Shown piece after piece: positions 37,001 through 45,649 of a stretch of DNA of 64,000 nucleotides. Both the position numbers and the translations under genes were made by a program. The stretch spans positions 2,834,636 to 2,898,635 of the forward strand of contig VZSE01014389.1 in the NCBI GenBank assembly GCA_013398275.1, given 5' to 3'. The stretch is from Promerops cafer. Taxonomy: Eukaryota > Chordata > Aves > Passeriformes > Nectariniidae. Under the pieces are notes generated by a model, which saw only the letters and a list, made by a program, of their open reading frames with translations, searched no databases and was not told the DNA's origin. Every line of letters begins with the position of its first letter. Positions within the stretch are counted from its first letter, which is position 1.

Positions 37001-40000
37001 ATAAGGCAATACTGTTTTCTTCTTATTATTAGAATAGTCAGTAGCAATTACAAAATAAAACCAAAATATGAATGAGTTGTTTACAATACCTTGCCAGTAG
37101 TCTTATAGGATTCTCTGCAGAAGCAAAATAGTCTATGTGCTCAGAGCTGTCATGTTAGGGGAGACTCAAGCCATGGATGCAGGTCAGGTATGATGAGCAG
37201 AACAAATAATTGTAAACCATCTATGTTGTAATCACAGTTGCTTGCAAAAGCCTATGACTACTGCCATTTCACTTTTGTGTACTGGGGTAGGATTTCTTCC
37301 CCAAAAAGCACAGAGTGCTTTCTATGTGAAGCAAGTTCAAAGTGAAAAATTAAAGTGATGATAGAAAAAAAAGATGAACACCAACTGATTATTCTTTATA
37401 GACATATCATTTTTAAAGATGTCTGTAATTTAGATCACTGCTTCCAAGTGTGATGTTCTCATTTCTAAACATAGCTGATGTCCTTGTAGGTGTCAGACAA
37501 ACTACTAATAGACCTCAGCAACTTGTCAAGAGCGAGTCTCTTTTGAAGGCACACACATATTTGCTAAGAGAGATAGTTACCAAGCCTCACATTTAGCTTT
37601 GCCAGCTAGAAGTCCACATTTTTTCTTGTTTTTATTTGCCTTCGTATTAATGGAAACCAAGGTATTCCTTCTTGGTTTGCTTTCCAGATTCTAGGAGGGG
37701 GAAGAAAAACCCTATATGCCAAATCCCTTGTGCAAACTTTACACAGTAGCATGCCTTGGACATTACTTGAAATAAAAATTAATAGAAAATAGTGGTTTAG
37801 AAGCATTGTAGGTTTTAAAACTTTTATTTTTTTTTGTTTATTCTCCTTGTTTTCAGCCTGAATCCATTTGTTGCCTTATAAATATAGTTTGAATTCTCAT
37901 CCTTGCAATTTTAGAATTCCAGCTAAAATTGAGTATCTTTTGCTGTTTTGATCCATTTATCCCAACTAAACTCTTTTGTTATATAAAAAATTGAGTCAGC
38001 AATTGAATATAAAACAGAGAATCGAGTAATAGACTTTTGTGTTAGGGGAAAAAAATGAAGATGCATTCAAAAAACTGGTGACAAATAGACTGATAAGCAA
38101 CTGAAAACAATATAGATCACAATGGATTTGTTTTATCTTGAGTGACAAAAAGTACGTAAAGCAAAAAAAATTTTTTTTTGGAGGAATTAGTGTAAAATTC
38201 AACCTTCATGCTCATAGCAAGCTCATGTTCAATGTTAGAATTTTGGATCCTGATCCTTCAATTTTTGCATTCCAGGAAGAATAGTTTCTATTGCACAAAC
38301 TATCATTTGTAAACTGCTCAAAGACAGAATTAAAATCAGGTGACATTATATAATTGAGAAACAATATCATGTACTTGCTGCTTTCAAATGGCAGCCCAAG
38401 ACCCTGTAGCCTGCAAGAGCAATGCCAGAAAACTCAGCTTACCATTCTCTGTGCTGAGAGACAGCTGTAGTAAAAATTCTCTGCTTCTGATTCTATGGAG
38501 CCAAAGATCTGCTAAAAAAAAGCTTTAAATACAGAATGGACAAAAAATACCTTTTACTTATTTGAAAAACATTCTTCACAATGGAAGGTATCAGATTGCC
38601 TGGAGGTCATTTGACAGCCTTTCATGTTCTACCACTCTGGAGGTCACTTAAACCTTTAAAAGACATCCTTCAAATTCAATTTTTTTAATTACATTCCCAA
38701 GAGTGGAGCATTGAAAATTAATTTCAAGAGATGCCTGCCAAGGCAGAAACACTATATTATCTAGCTTTTAAATGAGCCCTTGTAATGTACAGAAACAAAA
38801 ACAGTCTACAGAGGTGGGCTTTCTATCCAGTTTTACAGGTTCAAAATATGATCTACTGATATCTAGATAATGTCATAGCAGGAGCCTGGAAAGAGGAATG
38901 TCTTTTCTGGTCATTTTCAGGTGCCAATATCAGCCAAAACACATGATCTCTGACTCATTCTTCCAAGATGGTTATGGTTGACTCTGAGATGTGCTCCAGG
39001 TGGGATTGTGAGCTGGTCCAAATCCTTAGAGGTTAATTGGTTTCAAAAGGTGGTGGTGACAGGCCAAGTGAACAGACTGCCACAGACAACAAGGGGTTCA
39101 AGCTGCATCTTGCAGTTTTCCAGCAAGTCACAGATTTGAAAGCAAGTAACATCTACATCCAATTTGCAGATCAAATTTCTGTCTGACCAATGTGCTCTTC
39201 TTCCAGCCAGCAGCAAATGAACAGGCATTATAAGGTTATAAGCTGACCTAGACCCAGCTGTAAGAATGCTCAGAAGACTGCTTTTGGCACTAATGTTTGA
39301 TACTCAAGTATCAAGTAGAAGAATATGAACTGCACGGCATTGCTTCTTTGTTGGCTTCTGTAAAAACCTCTTGTGCCTTCTGTATGGCACCTGAACAATT
39401 AACCAAGAGCTAAAAGTCTCTGTATGGCAGAGCACATCAGTACTTCTGTGGATTTAGGCCAACTCATTTAAAAAGCACTTTGCGTGCATTGTTAAGAAAA
39501 CCAGGAAATCCCATTTCTTCTGAGGTGGTTACAGAGAGTTCACAGAAGATAAAGACCATTTTGCTTAAGTAGATGAATAATCCCCAGCAAACAGAGTCTC
39601 TAACATGATACTTTAAGAATGCTCTCCAGTTTCAAAGCACAATTATTAGTATTTTGACAGTACATTTTCAGCTATGCAGTTTGGCTGAAAGCTGCTTTTC
39701 TCCATCACACTGTTCTTTACATTGTTCATCGTAACAGAGGTCAAAGCTCCTCTTGCACAGTCTGATTGTACAGTCTCCAACCAAGGGCTCCTGGAGTGTT
39801 TGCCTGTAAGATTCTCTGACAGTGCTTTGAGTTTCATGGAAAGAAAAGCCTAAAACTAAGATCAGTAGGGAGTACAGCATTTAGTGTGATATTGCCACTA
39901 GTAAATTACTTAATATTTTCATGCCCATGAGTCCATGAAGTTTGAAATCTACAGATCAAATAGGCTGAGCTCTCGGGGGTTCCTTGTCTTAATTAGAATT

Positions 40001-43000
40001 AACTAGGAAAATTAATTTGAATACATAATTTTCTAATTAACATGTAATCTAGTTAATAAAAAATTAAACTTATTGGTCAGCTTATATGCTATTCTAGTAT
40101 GCTTATCATATTTACCTGGCAGAAAAAAAAGCATTATCTCACCACAAAGCATGAAACTAAAAAGAAAGTTAAAAGGAGAAGGGAATAAAAAGTACCAACA
40201 AATTGACTATATAAAGTCGTACTGTGTTTAGATGATGAAAAATTTCAATTAATGAAGCACAGGTGCTGAAAGCAAGAACTTCATTTTTCTGGTCAGAAAT
40301 TCTAGGTATAATTTAGAAATTTTTTTTCTGATACAAACAAAATTACTGCCCTCAAAAATATGAGTTACTTACAAAACAAATAGGCAATAAAAAACAATAA
40401 ATGAAAAGTGGTTCTTTCATGCTTAAAAAAGGCAATGCAAACTCTTCAGGAACATCTCTAGCTTTAGTCAGGTTAGAATCTACGTATTAATACAATAGTA
40501 TAGTAGTACAGCTTGCAGATGGTCAATGATGCAATAAATAACTTCTGAAGAACAATCATGTACCTAAGATCACAACACATTTATTCACTAACACTGCTAT
40601 GTCTGGGGAAAGTATTATGTGCAGGATGGTACCACTTGCTCAGTGTTTCAGATGGTTAAATTTTAAGGCATGTAGATACTTTTCCCTTCAGTTATGCAGC
40701 TGGATGTCTTGGAATTCTGGGCCATCACAGATTTATGTTGTGCTTAAATTATTTGGGAGACCAGGAAACGCCTTCCAAAAGGCTGCAGACAGGCATTCAA
40801 ACCAAAACAATTGTTTATCTTTGGATTGCAATTAACAGCATGCTAAAGGAGACCATGATATCAAAACATCCTCAGTTTTGTCAGGACAGTAGCTGCAAAC
40901 TGGAGATGAGTAACTGCTGTAGCTCAAGACACACCACTCACAGAGTCTCATGAAGCCTTAACTGGCTTTGGTTAGACAAGAGCTGAACCGAGCTGTTTGA
41001 GACAGAAGAGCCCTCTGAGTTACCAAAAATCAGCCTTGTAGTAAGAATATAAAACCTTGCAATATGTTACCATTGTAAAGCAGCTTATGAATGCAGTGAA
41101 GGTTTAAAATTTTTCATACAAATATTTTCCTTGCGAAGTCCAGTGAGTAGCTGTACTGGGTTTGGCTAGGATTGAAGTACATTTCTTTAGAGCAGCTTAT
41201 AGGGGGGATGTGTTTTAGTTTTGTGATGGAAACAGTGTCGATAACACAGTGATATTTCAGTTATTGCTGAGCAGTTACTACACAGAGTCAAGGCCTTTTC
41301 TGCTTCTGGCTCTGCCAGCACGTAGGCTGGGGTTTCACAAGAAGGGACCAGAGGGGACTCAGCCCAGACACCTGACCCCAACCAACAAAAGAGGCTTTCC
41401 TTACCATATGTTGTCATGCTGAGCAATAAAAGCTGGGGGAAGAAGAAGGAAGTAGAAGACATTAGGAGTGATGACATTTGTCTTCCCAAGCCACCATTAA
41501 ATGTGATGAAGCCTTGCTTTCATGGGGATGGCTGCACACCTGTCCACGGGAAGCAGTGAATGAATTCCTTTTCCTGCTCTGCTGTTTACCTATTAAGCTG
41601 TCTTTATCTCAACCCATAAGTTTTTGCATTTTTACCCATATTCCTGCCCCCATCCTGCTAGGGAGGAGCTATCAAGCAGTGTGAGTCACAGCTGCCAGAT
41701 GAGGTTAAACCATGACACTTGAAACTAATTATATTTTTAAAAACAGCGCAGTTTCCAATAAATTGGGCAGAATTAACCATAAAATGGGTAAACCTAATAA
41801 AAAAATGCAAAATCCGGGCTAGTATCCTCAATGTCTTTTGCCCAAAATGTTCACTCTGTTTCAAGTCTCTAGCAGAAGTTGTAACCTCCAAGCCACACCC
41901 AACTCTGACTTAAGCTCATGCACAGTCAAAAACAAGCACAAGCACCTACATACGAATGTAACCAGCTTTTACGGTAATACAGCAAGCCCTTCTCTCACAT
42001 AAAACGTTGTAACGTATGTTGCAAGTCAAAGATGTACCACTGGGCTACCCCCTCGGACCACAAACAAGAGAACAGGAGTACTGAGCAAGAGAATGGGTGA
42101 ACTGTAGCCCAACACCTTGTCTCAAAATATACTGCAACTGAAAACCTTTATGCAAAGAGCATAAAGGCATATCTAGTATATTTGTCAAATACTTTCACAG
42201 TCTCTAAGTATTTTTAAGAATAGTGTTCAAGCACTTCCCAAGCTTGATGTAATTGCTATGTATTTATATAATCTTCAATGGGTTTCTTTTCTGCAGGCTT
42301 GTTCACTGATTCCATGCAAATTTTCAGTGCCTATTAAAACTTATATCAACCAACATGAGAGGTGCAGCACAACACCAAAAGCTTCATGTTCAATTACCAT
42401 GCTCTTATTCACGAATCATTAGTTTTTACCATTCTCAGCCTTCAGCCTATATAACAAACCCAAAACATAAAAATATTAATCTGGTCAGTCTATATTCTCT
42501 AAACTACCAAATCTAAAGAACACATGCTTGCAGTAGATAAAACCTCAATCACAAGCCATGGCTGAAACCTTATTCTAGGCATATGGGAATTGAAGAATGA
42601 GCTAGCAATGTCACTTTTATTTTTTTCCCCTGCTCTTATTGTTTCACCCTTTAATCTTAATAACAAACATTAGGTAATCCTAGGCATTGGTGCAGCAACC
42701 TGCTACTCACTGCAATCAACCAGGCACACAGCTAAAAAATAATTTCTTCCAGCCAATGCAGGCTTCAGCCTGTCTCTGCTAGTCCCTAAGGATACATCAG
42801 CAGTAAATATTAGTCACTGAACTCTTTAAAAAGGACTCCAGCACTGTTCTGACCTTCCCCATTGGTGACCTCTGTCTGTGTCACAATTACAACTAAATCA
42901 CTTGCCTCTCTTGGCACCGACCATTAACTCCTCACTTTTGTCCCTAATAGCCCAAACCCTAATTGAGATAGATGCTGATGGCTTTAGTTGAATTCAGAAG

Positions 43001-45618
43001 ATTGGGCTTGATGGCATAGATCTTCATCAAATTTATTTAAAAGCATTTTAATTCATTATCCATTCTTACTAGCCAGAATCTCTTTCAGTGCCACCAAAGA
43101 CATCAATTCCTATTCACCACAGCTGTTGAAACCTGGGAAAGATCATATTCTCAGTAGTCTTTAATGCTGCAATTAAGAGAAGCCATAAGGGCAGCAGTTC
43201 TTTCGAGCTCTTCAGCCCATCATCTCCAGCAGCTGCCTAGTTCCTGAGGGAATTGCTATCTAATTAGAAAGCAATAATGAAGACAGACACAATGGACTAT
43301 CCTCCAGAGACCCAAGGGAAGTCTGGCTAGCAAGTCCAGAGGAATTTTCCTGCCTTCTCCATATGTTTCTGAGGTCCCACTCCAACAATGCAATATATCC
43401 ACCCATAATCCTGATTGATTTTCCACAGTGCAGATATACTGTCCTGACTGTTCTAAACACCTGTGGGAAAAAAAAAAAAAAAAAGAGAGAGAAAGAAAAG
43501 AAGCCTGATCTCATGAGAAATTGAGAAAAGTGATTTTAAGGTGATCAAAATATATTGCACAGATATTTGTACACATTACTCTCAGAGGATTTCTGCACTA
43601 GTTTTATCGACAACAGATGAAATTATAACATTAATTCTTTTGGGTAAGCACTGACAGCTTTCAGGATTTTTTTTTACAAATTGTTTAAAGAAAAATTAGT
43701 CTTTTTTATATTACTTATATTTCTATTTAGTATTTTGATCATCAGAGAAATATAAAAAACAAGTCACGTTTACTATCAGAAAGACAGTATCAGTCAAAAG
43801 ACAAGTATTTTTAACATTTTTGTCCTTGGAACTGCAAGCTTTGTTCTAAAATAAAACAGAAAAACTATCTTGCAATTACAACAGAATACTAAACTTACAG
43901 GGCAACGTTTTCTCAGGTGGGCTGCAAATATCCATTTCTCTTTCAAATACAGGAATAGTTACATTACTTAGGTTTTCATAGATTTACACAAAATTTTTAC
44001 AGTAATTGTCTCTGTCTCATCAACATCCTGAACAAGCTCGGTAACAGAATGAACACAGATATCAAGAGAATCAAAGAATATTCTGAGCTGGATTCCACTA
44101 GGATCACCAAAGTCTAACTCCTGCACAGGACACCCCAAGAATCACTCCATGTGCCCAGGAATGGTGTCCAAATGCTTCTTGAACTCTCTCAGGCTTGCTG
44201 CTGTGACCACTTCCCTGGCCAAAACAACAACAGAGTTACTAAGCAAAGGGTGCAGTGGGGAGAAGGAACTAGGTACTGGCAGCCTACAACAGAAAAGTTA
44301 GCAAAATTGGAATCAAGGTGTGAAACACACAATAGAAACAAGAAAATATAAGAAACTACTGTGTAGTAAAGGCTGTGTGACTAGATATAAAATAAGCACA
44401 AAGGGGCACTTGAGATTGATTTCTAGAGAGAAATAAGTGATACAACTCATTTGTGGCTGAAAAAAAAAGAAGTAAAGGCCATAAGCACATACATGAGTTA
44501 CCTCTTTCATTTGAATCCTGACAGCACCGTGCATTCAGGCTTACATCAGGATGAGAAAGCTGCTAACACCATAGAACCAGAACCCACAAGTCAAAACAGT
44601 GACAGTGAATGTCAGTGTTCTCTATTTATTTGTCTCTTCAGGAAGAAATAGACATTTACACAGAAATATACAAATTCACACTAAACACCCAGCAAATAGC
44701 AAATAATTAACAAATAACTCAAGAGATGCTACTTACACAAATATTTAAGAAATTAATAGGAAGAATTCATTTTTTATCATACTTGCTTTCCTCAGATTCT
44801 TTATAACATAAAGCAAACCTTCCAGACACTGGGAATTGTCTTTCTCTTCTGTAAGTGAAACTCATGTGTTATAAACCGTCATTAATCATTTTGCCTCCAA
44901 AACTGCAGCTAGTTTGGTTCCTCTACCTGATGAAAATAGAGTGCCCCCATTCCCAAAATTATTGTCCTGGTTCACAACTTCAAGGTTCTTTATAACCCAG
45001 AATCATTTCAGTGAGCTCTGAACTTCCGACAGTTCCGGAGCAGCAGCTGAAGGCTTCGTCCCCCTTGCTGTGCGCAAGGTCCGAGGTCTGTGCGCCGGAC
45101 CAGGGATGCTCCCAAGAGTCGCACGGCACCGGCGGGGCAGGATGGCGCTGCCCGGCAGGAGCGCCCCAAGGACCTCAAGGGGGTCCTCCTCCATCAAGGA
45201 GGAGGGGAGTACAGCTTCCACACGAGCTGGGCCCCCAGTTTGAACAAACAAACAAAACCCCAAGAACAACCAAACCCCATCTCGGCTTTAGAAACCACTT
45301 TTAACGAAGGACCCACACGAGCAAGTGAACTTTCTTAGCACAACTGGTTTGCCCGCACAGCGCTTACGGGCACGCACCCGTGTCCGGCCAGTGCCACAGC
45401 GACAGGGCCGCCTCGCACAGGTGCCCGCCGACCTCGACGGCAGCCCGGGCCGAGGCACGGGAGGCTCGGGGGACGTTCCCAGCCGGCCACAGCAGCCCAG
45501 GCCGGGCGCGGCGGTGTCTCCAGGCGCCCACCCTCCCTCTCTCCCGGGACTCTCACGTTTTGGAGGAGAAGCTGGCGCGGCTGGAGAGCTCCTTCTTCTT
45601 GCCCGCCTTGGAGGCCAT
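3885..45618 (-). CDS. ADGB: Androglobin, N-terminal half (13 coding exons; gene continues past left edge)
   Basis: Androglobin is a large chimeric protein with an N-terminal calpain-like region, a circularly permuted globin domain and an IQ motif, expressed in testis and motile-ciliated cells (family knowledge). Thirteen exons are placed on the minus strand: 45618-45557, 32971-32827, 29853-29761, 27549-27478, 26200-26012, 23363-23224, 21976-21890, 20342-20131, 16960-16853, 10151-10057, 7704-7530, 6799-6709, 4029-3885. All have AG/GT borders and matching phases, and together make 538 codons. Calpain-like signatures include GKYVLKLYWM then GCWRKIIVDD across the exon 5/6 join, LWPMLLSKAIIKLAN in exon 6 and TLTGWIPEV in exon 7. 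A Lys/Glu-rich low-complexity stretch (about residues 275-355) splits the domain. The start ATG is in a strong context (G at -3, G at +4) inside a CpG island. The globin and IQ parts are not in the window. Identity is certain from order, synteny with RAB32 and sequence; exact borders are by eye. Confidence 0.95.
4030..6708. other. ADGB intron 12
   Basis: AT-rich intron. I see no mobile element, RNA gene or coding exon. A short direct repeat (TTGCACTTTCACA twice) lies near 6652-6677. A slightly GC-richer stretch (6090-6420) gives small open frames on both strands that look like chance. Confidence 0.6.
6709..6799 (-). CDS. ADGB: ADGB coding exon 12
   Basis: Completes codon 460 as Glu, covers 461-489 and gives two bases of 490. 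It reads KPEKHVEIASLFFKYKLDII then TIPTD, matching the mammalian KPERFLEISSPFLNYR..TIPTE block. Acceptor TTTTTTCCCAG; donor AC|GTAAGT. Confidence 0.9.
7530..7704 (-). CDS. ADGB: ADGB coding exon 11 (His-containing block)
   Basis: Residues 402-459 plus one base. It contains RQYGLSHIHSHPVLITRTRS followed by CPLVAPPDPPPLPSWKL, a strongly conserved androglobin block. GLSHIHSHPV lies where calpains carry their catalytic His segment. Whether a working triad exists cannot be judged from this window. Acceptor TTCCATAG; donor CAAG|GTTTGT. Confidence 0.95.
7705..10056. other. ADGB intron 10
   Basis: AT-rich intron with no recognised element. A 116-codon plus-strand open frame at 8549-8899 shows no family resemblance and is probably chance. 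The neighbouring intron 11 (6800-7529) is similarly featureless. Confidence 0.6.
10057..10151 (-). CDS. ADGB: ADGB coding exon 10
   Basis: Two bases completing codon 370, then residues 371-401. It carries EMVVYTSCIPLHLFEEDIF, matching the androglobin MVVYATF-like strand where the calpain-like fold resumes after the linker. Acceptor TTCTGTGTAG; donor ATG|GTAAGA, phase 0. It was recovered by tracing the expected protein through intron sequence and has no other support. Confidence 0.88.
11150..11370 (+). mobile_element. CR1 LINE 3'-end fragment
   Basis: Typical CR1 3' end in plus orientation: TTCTTCACAGAAAGAG, then GGAACAGGCTACCCAAGGAAGT, and a terminal AATGATTCTATGATTCTAT, the octamer tail of bird CR1. 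Severely 5' truncated, as most copies are. Confidence 0.9.
12743..13187 (+). mobile_element. CR1 LINE 3'-end fragment
   Basis: About 445 bp of CR1 in plus orientation. It starts near GACCACAAAGGTGATC and GGAGAACCTCTCCTATGAAG. It ends with GGTCCCTTCCGACCCAAACC and ATTCTATG. Noticeably diverged from the usual consensus. Confidence 0.9.
13775..14084 (+). mobile_element. Solo LTR (310 bp) with 6-bp target duplication
   Basis: A segment starting TGTTGCATAT and ending CACCTCCCA, thus bounded by TG...CA, and flanked by GTACCT on both sides (13769-13774 and 14085-14090). AATAAA at 14021-14026 sits 58 bp before the end, as expected for an R/U5 border. No internal retroviral sequence remains, so it is a solo LTR. 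A 6-bp duplication suggests a class II (ERVK-like) element; this is inference. It is antisense to ADGB. Confidence 0.8.
14091..14147. repeat. TATCA-type microsatellite
   Basis: Degenerate tandem repeat of TATCA and ATATCAT units, beginning directly after the target duplication of the solo LTR at 13775-14084. Confidence 0.85.
14528..14809 (+). mobile_element. Internally deleted LTR, same family as 41152-41717
   Basis: Starts TGTATTGGATCTGGCTGG, shares the AAAACACTG..GTAACACA block with the LTR at 41152, and ends with the family-type CCCCATCCCACTGTGGGGAG then TTGGCTGCC and CACAACA. The middle (promoter part) is missing, so it is about half the length of the other copy. Plus orientation, antisense to ADGB. 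Confidence 0.65.
16853..16960 (-). CDS. ADGB: ADGB coding exon 9 (Lys-rich linker)
   Basis: Codons 335-369 with split codons at both ends. The first half is a run of Lys, Glu and Gln coded largely by A-rich codons; the second half reads KSPEKLAKAPGLQDLTE. The nine-A tract within it makes it sensitive to a one-base sequencing error. With the sequence as given, only the exon 8 phase used here avoids a stop. Acceptor GCTTAATAG; donor GAAC|GTAAGT, a strong site. Confidence 0.82.
17472..18334 (-). mobile_element. CR1 LINE fragment with C-terminal ORF2 remnant
   Basis: Minus-oriented CR1 of about 860 bp. The 3' end is at TAGAATCATGGAATGGTTTG. It retains a readable C-terminal piece of the CR1 polymerase ORF (18137-17805) containing the typical LLERVQRRATKIIRGLE block. 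It stops at CACAACACAGCTT, where another CR1 copy begins. Confidence 0.92.
18335..19017 (-). mobile_element. Second CR1 LINE fragment, apparently inserted into the first
   Basis: A second minus-oriented CR1 3' end begins at CACAGAATCACAGGTTCAGG and runs about 680 bp, with remnants of CR1 ORF2 (19009-18791, KDLGVLVDSKLS). Just beyond it, GGCTTTGTGTCATCCAAACA resembles the CR1 sequence expected next in the first copy, which suggests nesting. Confidence 0.88.
20131..20342 (-). CDS. ADGB: ADGB coding exon 8 (charged linker)
   Basis: Completes codon 263 and covers 264-333 plus one base. It starts YLDKVWGFLKEIVPEFKLP and turns into a Glu/Lys/Ser/Thr-rich linker. The linker interrupts the calpain-like domain, as in mammalian androglobin, but its sequence is poorly conserved. 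The chosen donor is AAAG|GTCTGT, which is weak; it is chosen because only this phase keeps exon 9 open. Acceptor TTCTCTTAAAG. Confidence 0.88.
20343..23223. other. ADGB introns 7 and 6 (around exon 7)
   Basis: Excluding exon 7 (21890-21976). Intron 7 (20343-21889) is AT-rich with nothing recognised. Intron 6 has a GC-richer stretch (about 22100-22860) with short open frames but no family I can name; it may be an old, eroded repeat. Confidence 0.55.
21890..21976 (-). CDS. ADGB: ADGB coding exon 7
   Basis: Completes codon 234, covers 235-262 and gives two bases of codon 263. It contains EMEEFTVLQTLTGWIPEVIP, equivalent to the calpain TGGVPE-like block after the helix that ends exon 6. Acceptor TCTTATAG; donor CA|GTAAGT. 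Its 87 nt keep the frame between exons 6 and 8. Confidence 0.93.
23224..23363 (-). CDS. ADGB: ADGB coding exon 6 (calpain-like domain)
   Basis: Residues 188-233 plus two bases of codon 234. It contains GCWRKIIVDDTMPF, then NLLLPATT and LWPMLLSKAIIKLAN. This matches the calpain-family pattern of a (K/E)WR(K/E)V.(V/I)DD stretch followed by a LWP.LLEKAYAK-like helix. Acceptor CTGTCACAG; donor AG|GTATGT. It is one of the best-conserved exons and the strongest family evidence. Confidence 0.96.
23364..26011. other. ADGB intron 5
   Basis: AT-rich. Contains an (AAAC)n microsatellite at 23903-23931 and several A- and T-runs. A 154-codon minus-strand frame (25341-24877) is rich in Phe, Cys and Leu with no family match and is read as chance. 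Confidence 0.6.
23903..23931. repeat. (AAAC)n microsatellite
   Basis: About seven uninterrupted AAAC units in ADGB intron 5. Confidence 0.9.
26012..26200 (-). CDS. ADGB: ADGB coding exon 5 (calpain-like domain)
   Basis: Residues 125-187, phase 0 both sides. It begins LMRWIVSEIYAVW, includes WKPWEHIYALCKATKEHIP, and ends GKYVLKLYWM. The latter continues into exon 6 as the calpain-type strand pair before the VDD motif. Acceptor TGTTTTAG; donor ATG|GTGAGT. From recalled mammalian androglobin, the variable segment between AVW and WKPW appears a few residues shorter here. Confidence 0.95.
26771..26856. repeat. Imperfect tandem duplication, about 43 bp x 2
   Basis: Two adjacent copies beginning AAGAAACTTG(C/T)CCTAAAAT, at 26771-26814 and 26815-26856. 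They differ by several substitutions, so it is an old duplication. Confidence 0.8.
27478..27549 (-). CDS. ADGB: ADGB coding exon 4
   Basis: Residues 101-124 (24 codons, phase 0 both sides), containing VPVVVQNETSFDL and ANEHIFCCE. It joins exon 5 to make FCCELMRWIVSEIYAVW, the region corresponding to the catalytic-Cys end of calpains. Two adjacent Cys (122, 123) are present; which, if either, is the nucleophile equivalent cannot be settled by eye. Acceptor CTACTAG; donor GAG|GTAGGT. Confidence 0.9.
29761..29853 (-). CDS. ADGB: ADGB coding exon 3
   Basis: Residues 70-100, in phase 0 on both sides. It reads PGFDDPEGKIRLPASLKVHS and then a WKRPQE block, matching the androglobin stretch that leads into the calpain-like domain. 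Acceptor TTTATGTAG; donor GAG|GTAAGA. It was too short to stand out as an open frame and was found by tracing the protein. Confidence 0.92.
29854..32826. other. ADGB intron 2
   Basis: AT-rich intron of about 3 kb. Short poly-G (30849-30857) and poly-T runs are present. No mobile element, exon or RNA gene recognised. Confidence 0.6.
32827..32971 (-). CDS. ADGB: ADGB coding exon 2
   Basis: Adds residues 22-69. It carries the diagnostic androglobin block KFPIWPEWNDADINAEKWD. Acceptor TTTCCTAG is followed by one base that completes codon 21; the donor is TCA|GTAAGT, leaving phase 0. Intron 1 upstream is about 12.6 kb, the largest in the window. Confidence 0.93.
33329..33655 (-). other. Unrecognised 108-codon ORF in ADGB intron 1
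   Basis: An open frame with balanced, fairly basic composition (IIARIVKPKKKVVRVLVAQE, then a Ser/Pro/Gly-rich part and a Lys-rich end) in DNA slightly richer in GC than its surroundings. I recognise no domain or family. There is no clear promoter, signal peptide or convincing splice site. It may be a remnant of a processed pseudogene or old element, or chance. Confidence 0.2.
33946..34410 (-). other. Unrecognised 154-codon ORF in ADGB intron 1
   Basis: A long open frame for intronic DNA, with a Ser/Pro/Thr-rich middle and a hydrophobic C-terminal stretch (LSFAANVLMGAFFLVLNIL) that could span a membrane. No family recognised. It lies 290 bp from the 33329-33655 frame on the same strand; the two may belong to one old unit. 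Chance cannot be excluded. Confidence 0.2.
35265..35377 (-). mobile_element. CR1 LINE 3' tail fragment
   Basis: A short minus-oriented CR1 3' end: CATAGAATGGTTTGGGTTGG, then GGACCTTAGAGATCATC and GGGACACCTTCCATTAGA. It breaks off after about 113 bp. Confidence 0.92.
35527..35593. repeat. 67-nt hairpin: 22-bp inverted repeat with 23-nt loop
   Basis: Arms at 35527-35548 (starts ATAACAGAATACCCTCAGCA) and 35572-35593 (starts AATGTTGAGGGTATTCTGTT) pair over 22 bases with one G/T-type mismatch; the loop is 35549-35571. The size fits a pre-miRNA-like hairpin or a very short palindromic MITE. There is a TA at each outer border. It is not part of any other element I can see. Confidence 0.75.
39668..39880 (-). 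CDS. Candidate 70-codon ORF: signal-peptide-like start and five Cys
   Basis: I do not recognise this ORF. It begins MLYSLLILVLGFSFHETQ, which looks like a secretion signal, followed by a hydrophilic segment with five cysteines spaced C-x4-C-x6-C-x4-C-x3-C, and ends at TGA. It lies alone in ADGB intron 1 on the same strand as ADGB. Against it: the codon before the ATG is an in-frame stop, the Kozak context is poor, the Cys number is odd, and no flanking exons or poly(A) signal stand out. It may be a real small gene, an exon of one, or chance. Confidence 0.25.
   Translation of the reverse strand: MLYSLLILVLGFSFHETQSTVRESYRQTLQEPLVGDCTIRLCKRSFDLCYDEQCKEQCDGEKQLSAKLHS
41152..41717 (+). mobile_element. 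Full-length solo LTR of an avian ERV (566 bp)
   Basis: Runs from TGTACTGGGTTTGGCTAGG to GGTTAAACCATGACA, with TG...CA ends. It includes family-typical blocks: GATAACACAGTGATATTTCA, a CAATAAAAGCTGGGGGAAG promoter-like part (about 41424) and TATTAAGCTGTCTTTATCTC. No internal retroviral sequence adjoins. I see no convincing target duplication (GTAGC on the left, CTTGA on the right). It resembles widespread ERV-L-type LTRs of Neoaves. Antisense to ADGB. Confidence 0.8.
43468..43500. repeat. Poly-A / purine-rich run
   Basis: Seventeen A residues followed by GAGAGAGAAAGAAAAG in ADGB intron 1. No adjacent retrotransposon body was recognised. Confidence 0.8.
44067..44220 (-). mobile_element. Diverged CR1 LINE fragment
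   Basis: Minus-oriented CR1-like sequence: GAATCAAAGAATATTCTGAG, then ACCCCAAGAATCACTCC and GTCCAAATGCTTCTTGAACT. More diverged than the other copies, so older. Confidence 0.75.
45557..45618 (-). CDS. ADGB: ADGB coding exon 1 (start codon)
   Basis: Encodes residues 1-20 plus two bases of codon 21, starting MASKAGKKKE. It is a short basic, Ser-rich N-terminus like that of mammalian androglobin. The ATG at 45618-45616 has a strong Kozak context. The donor follows as GTGAGA immediately after AAAAC, leaving phase 2, which joins exon 2 cleanly to give Thr. It sits in the CpG island, so base composition is very different from the other exons. Confidence 0.9.
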
Positions 45619-45649
45619 GGCCGCGGGTCGGTGCCGCCGCGTCCGCCGC

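Larger units (their letters stand above)
32972..45556. other. ADGB intron 1 (12.6 kb)
   Basis: The largest intron. It contains two unexplained open frames (33329-33655, 33946-34410), two CR1 fragments (35265-35377, 44067-44220), a hairpin (35527-35593), an unrecognised 70-codon ORF (39668-39880), a full-length solo LTR (41152-41717) and a poly-A/purine run (43468-43500). The other stretches are AT-rich and featureless. It is a plausible site for regulatory elements, but none can be shown. Confidence 0.65.

Noticed and set aside
41147..41722. Target duplication around the 566-bp LTR.
   Set aside because: The flanking 5-mers (GTAGC and CTTGA) do not match, so none is claimed.
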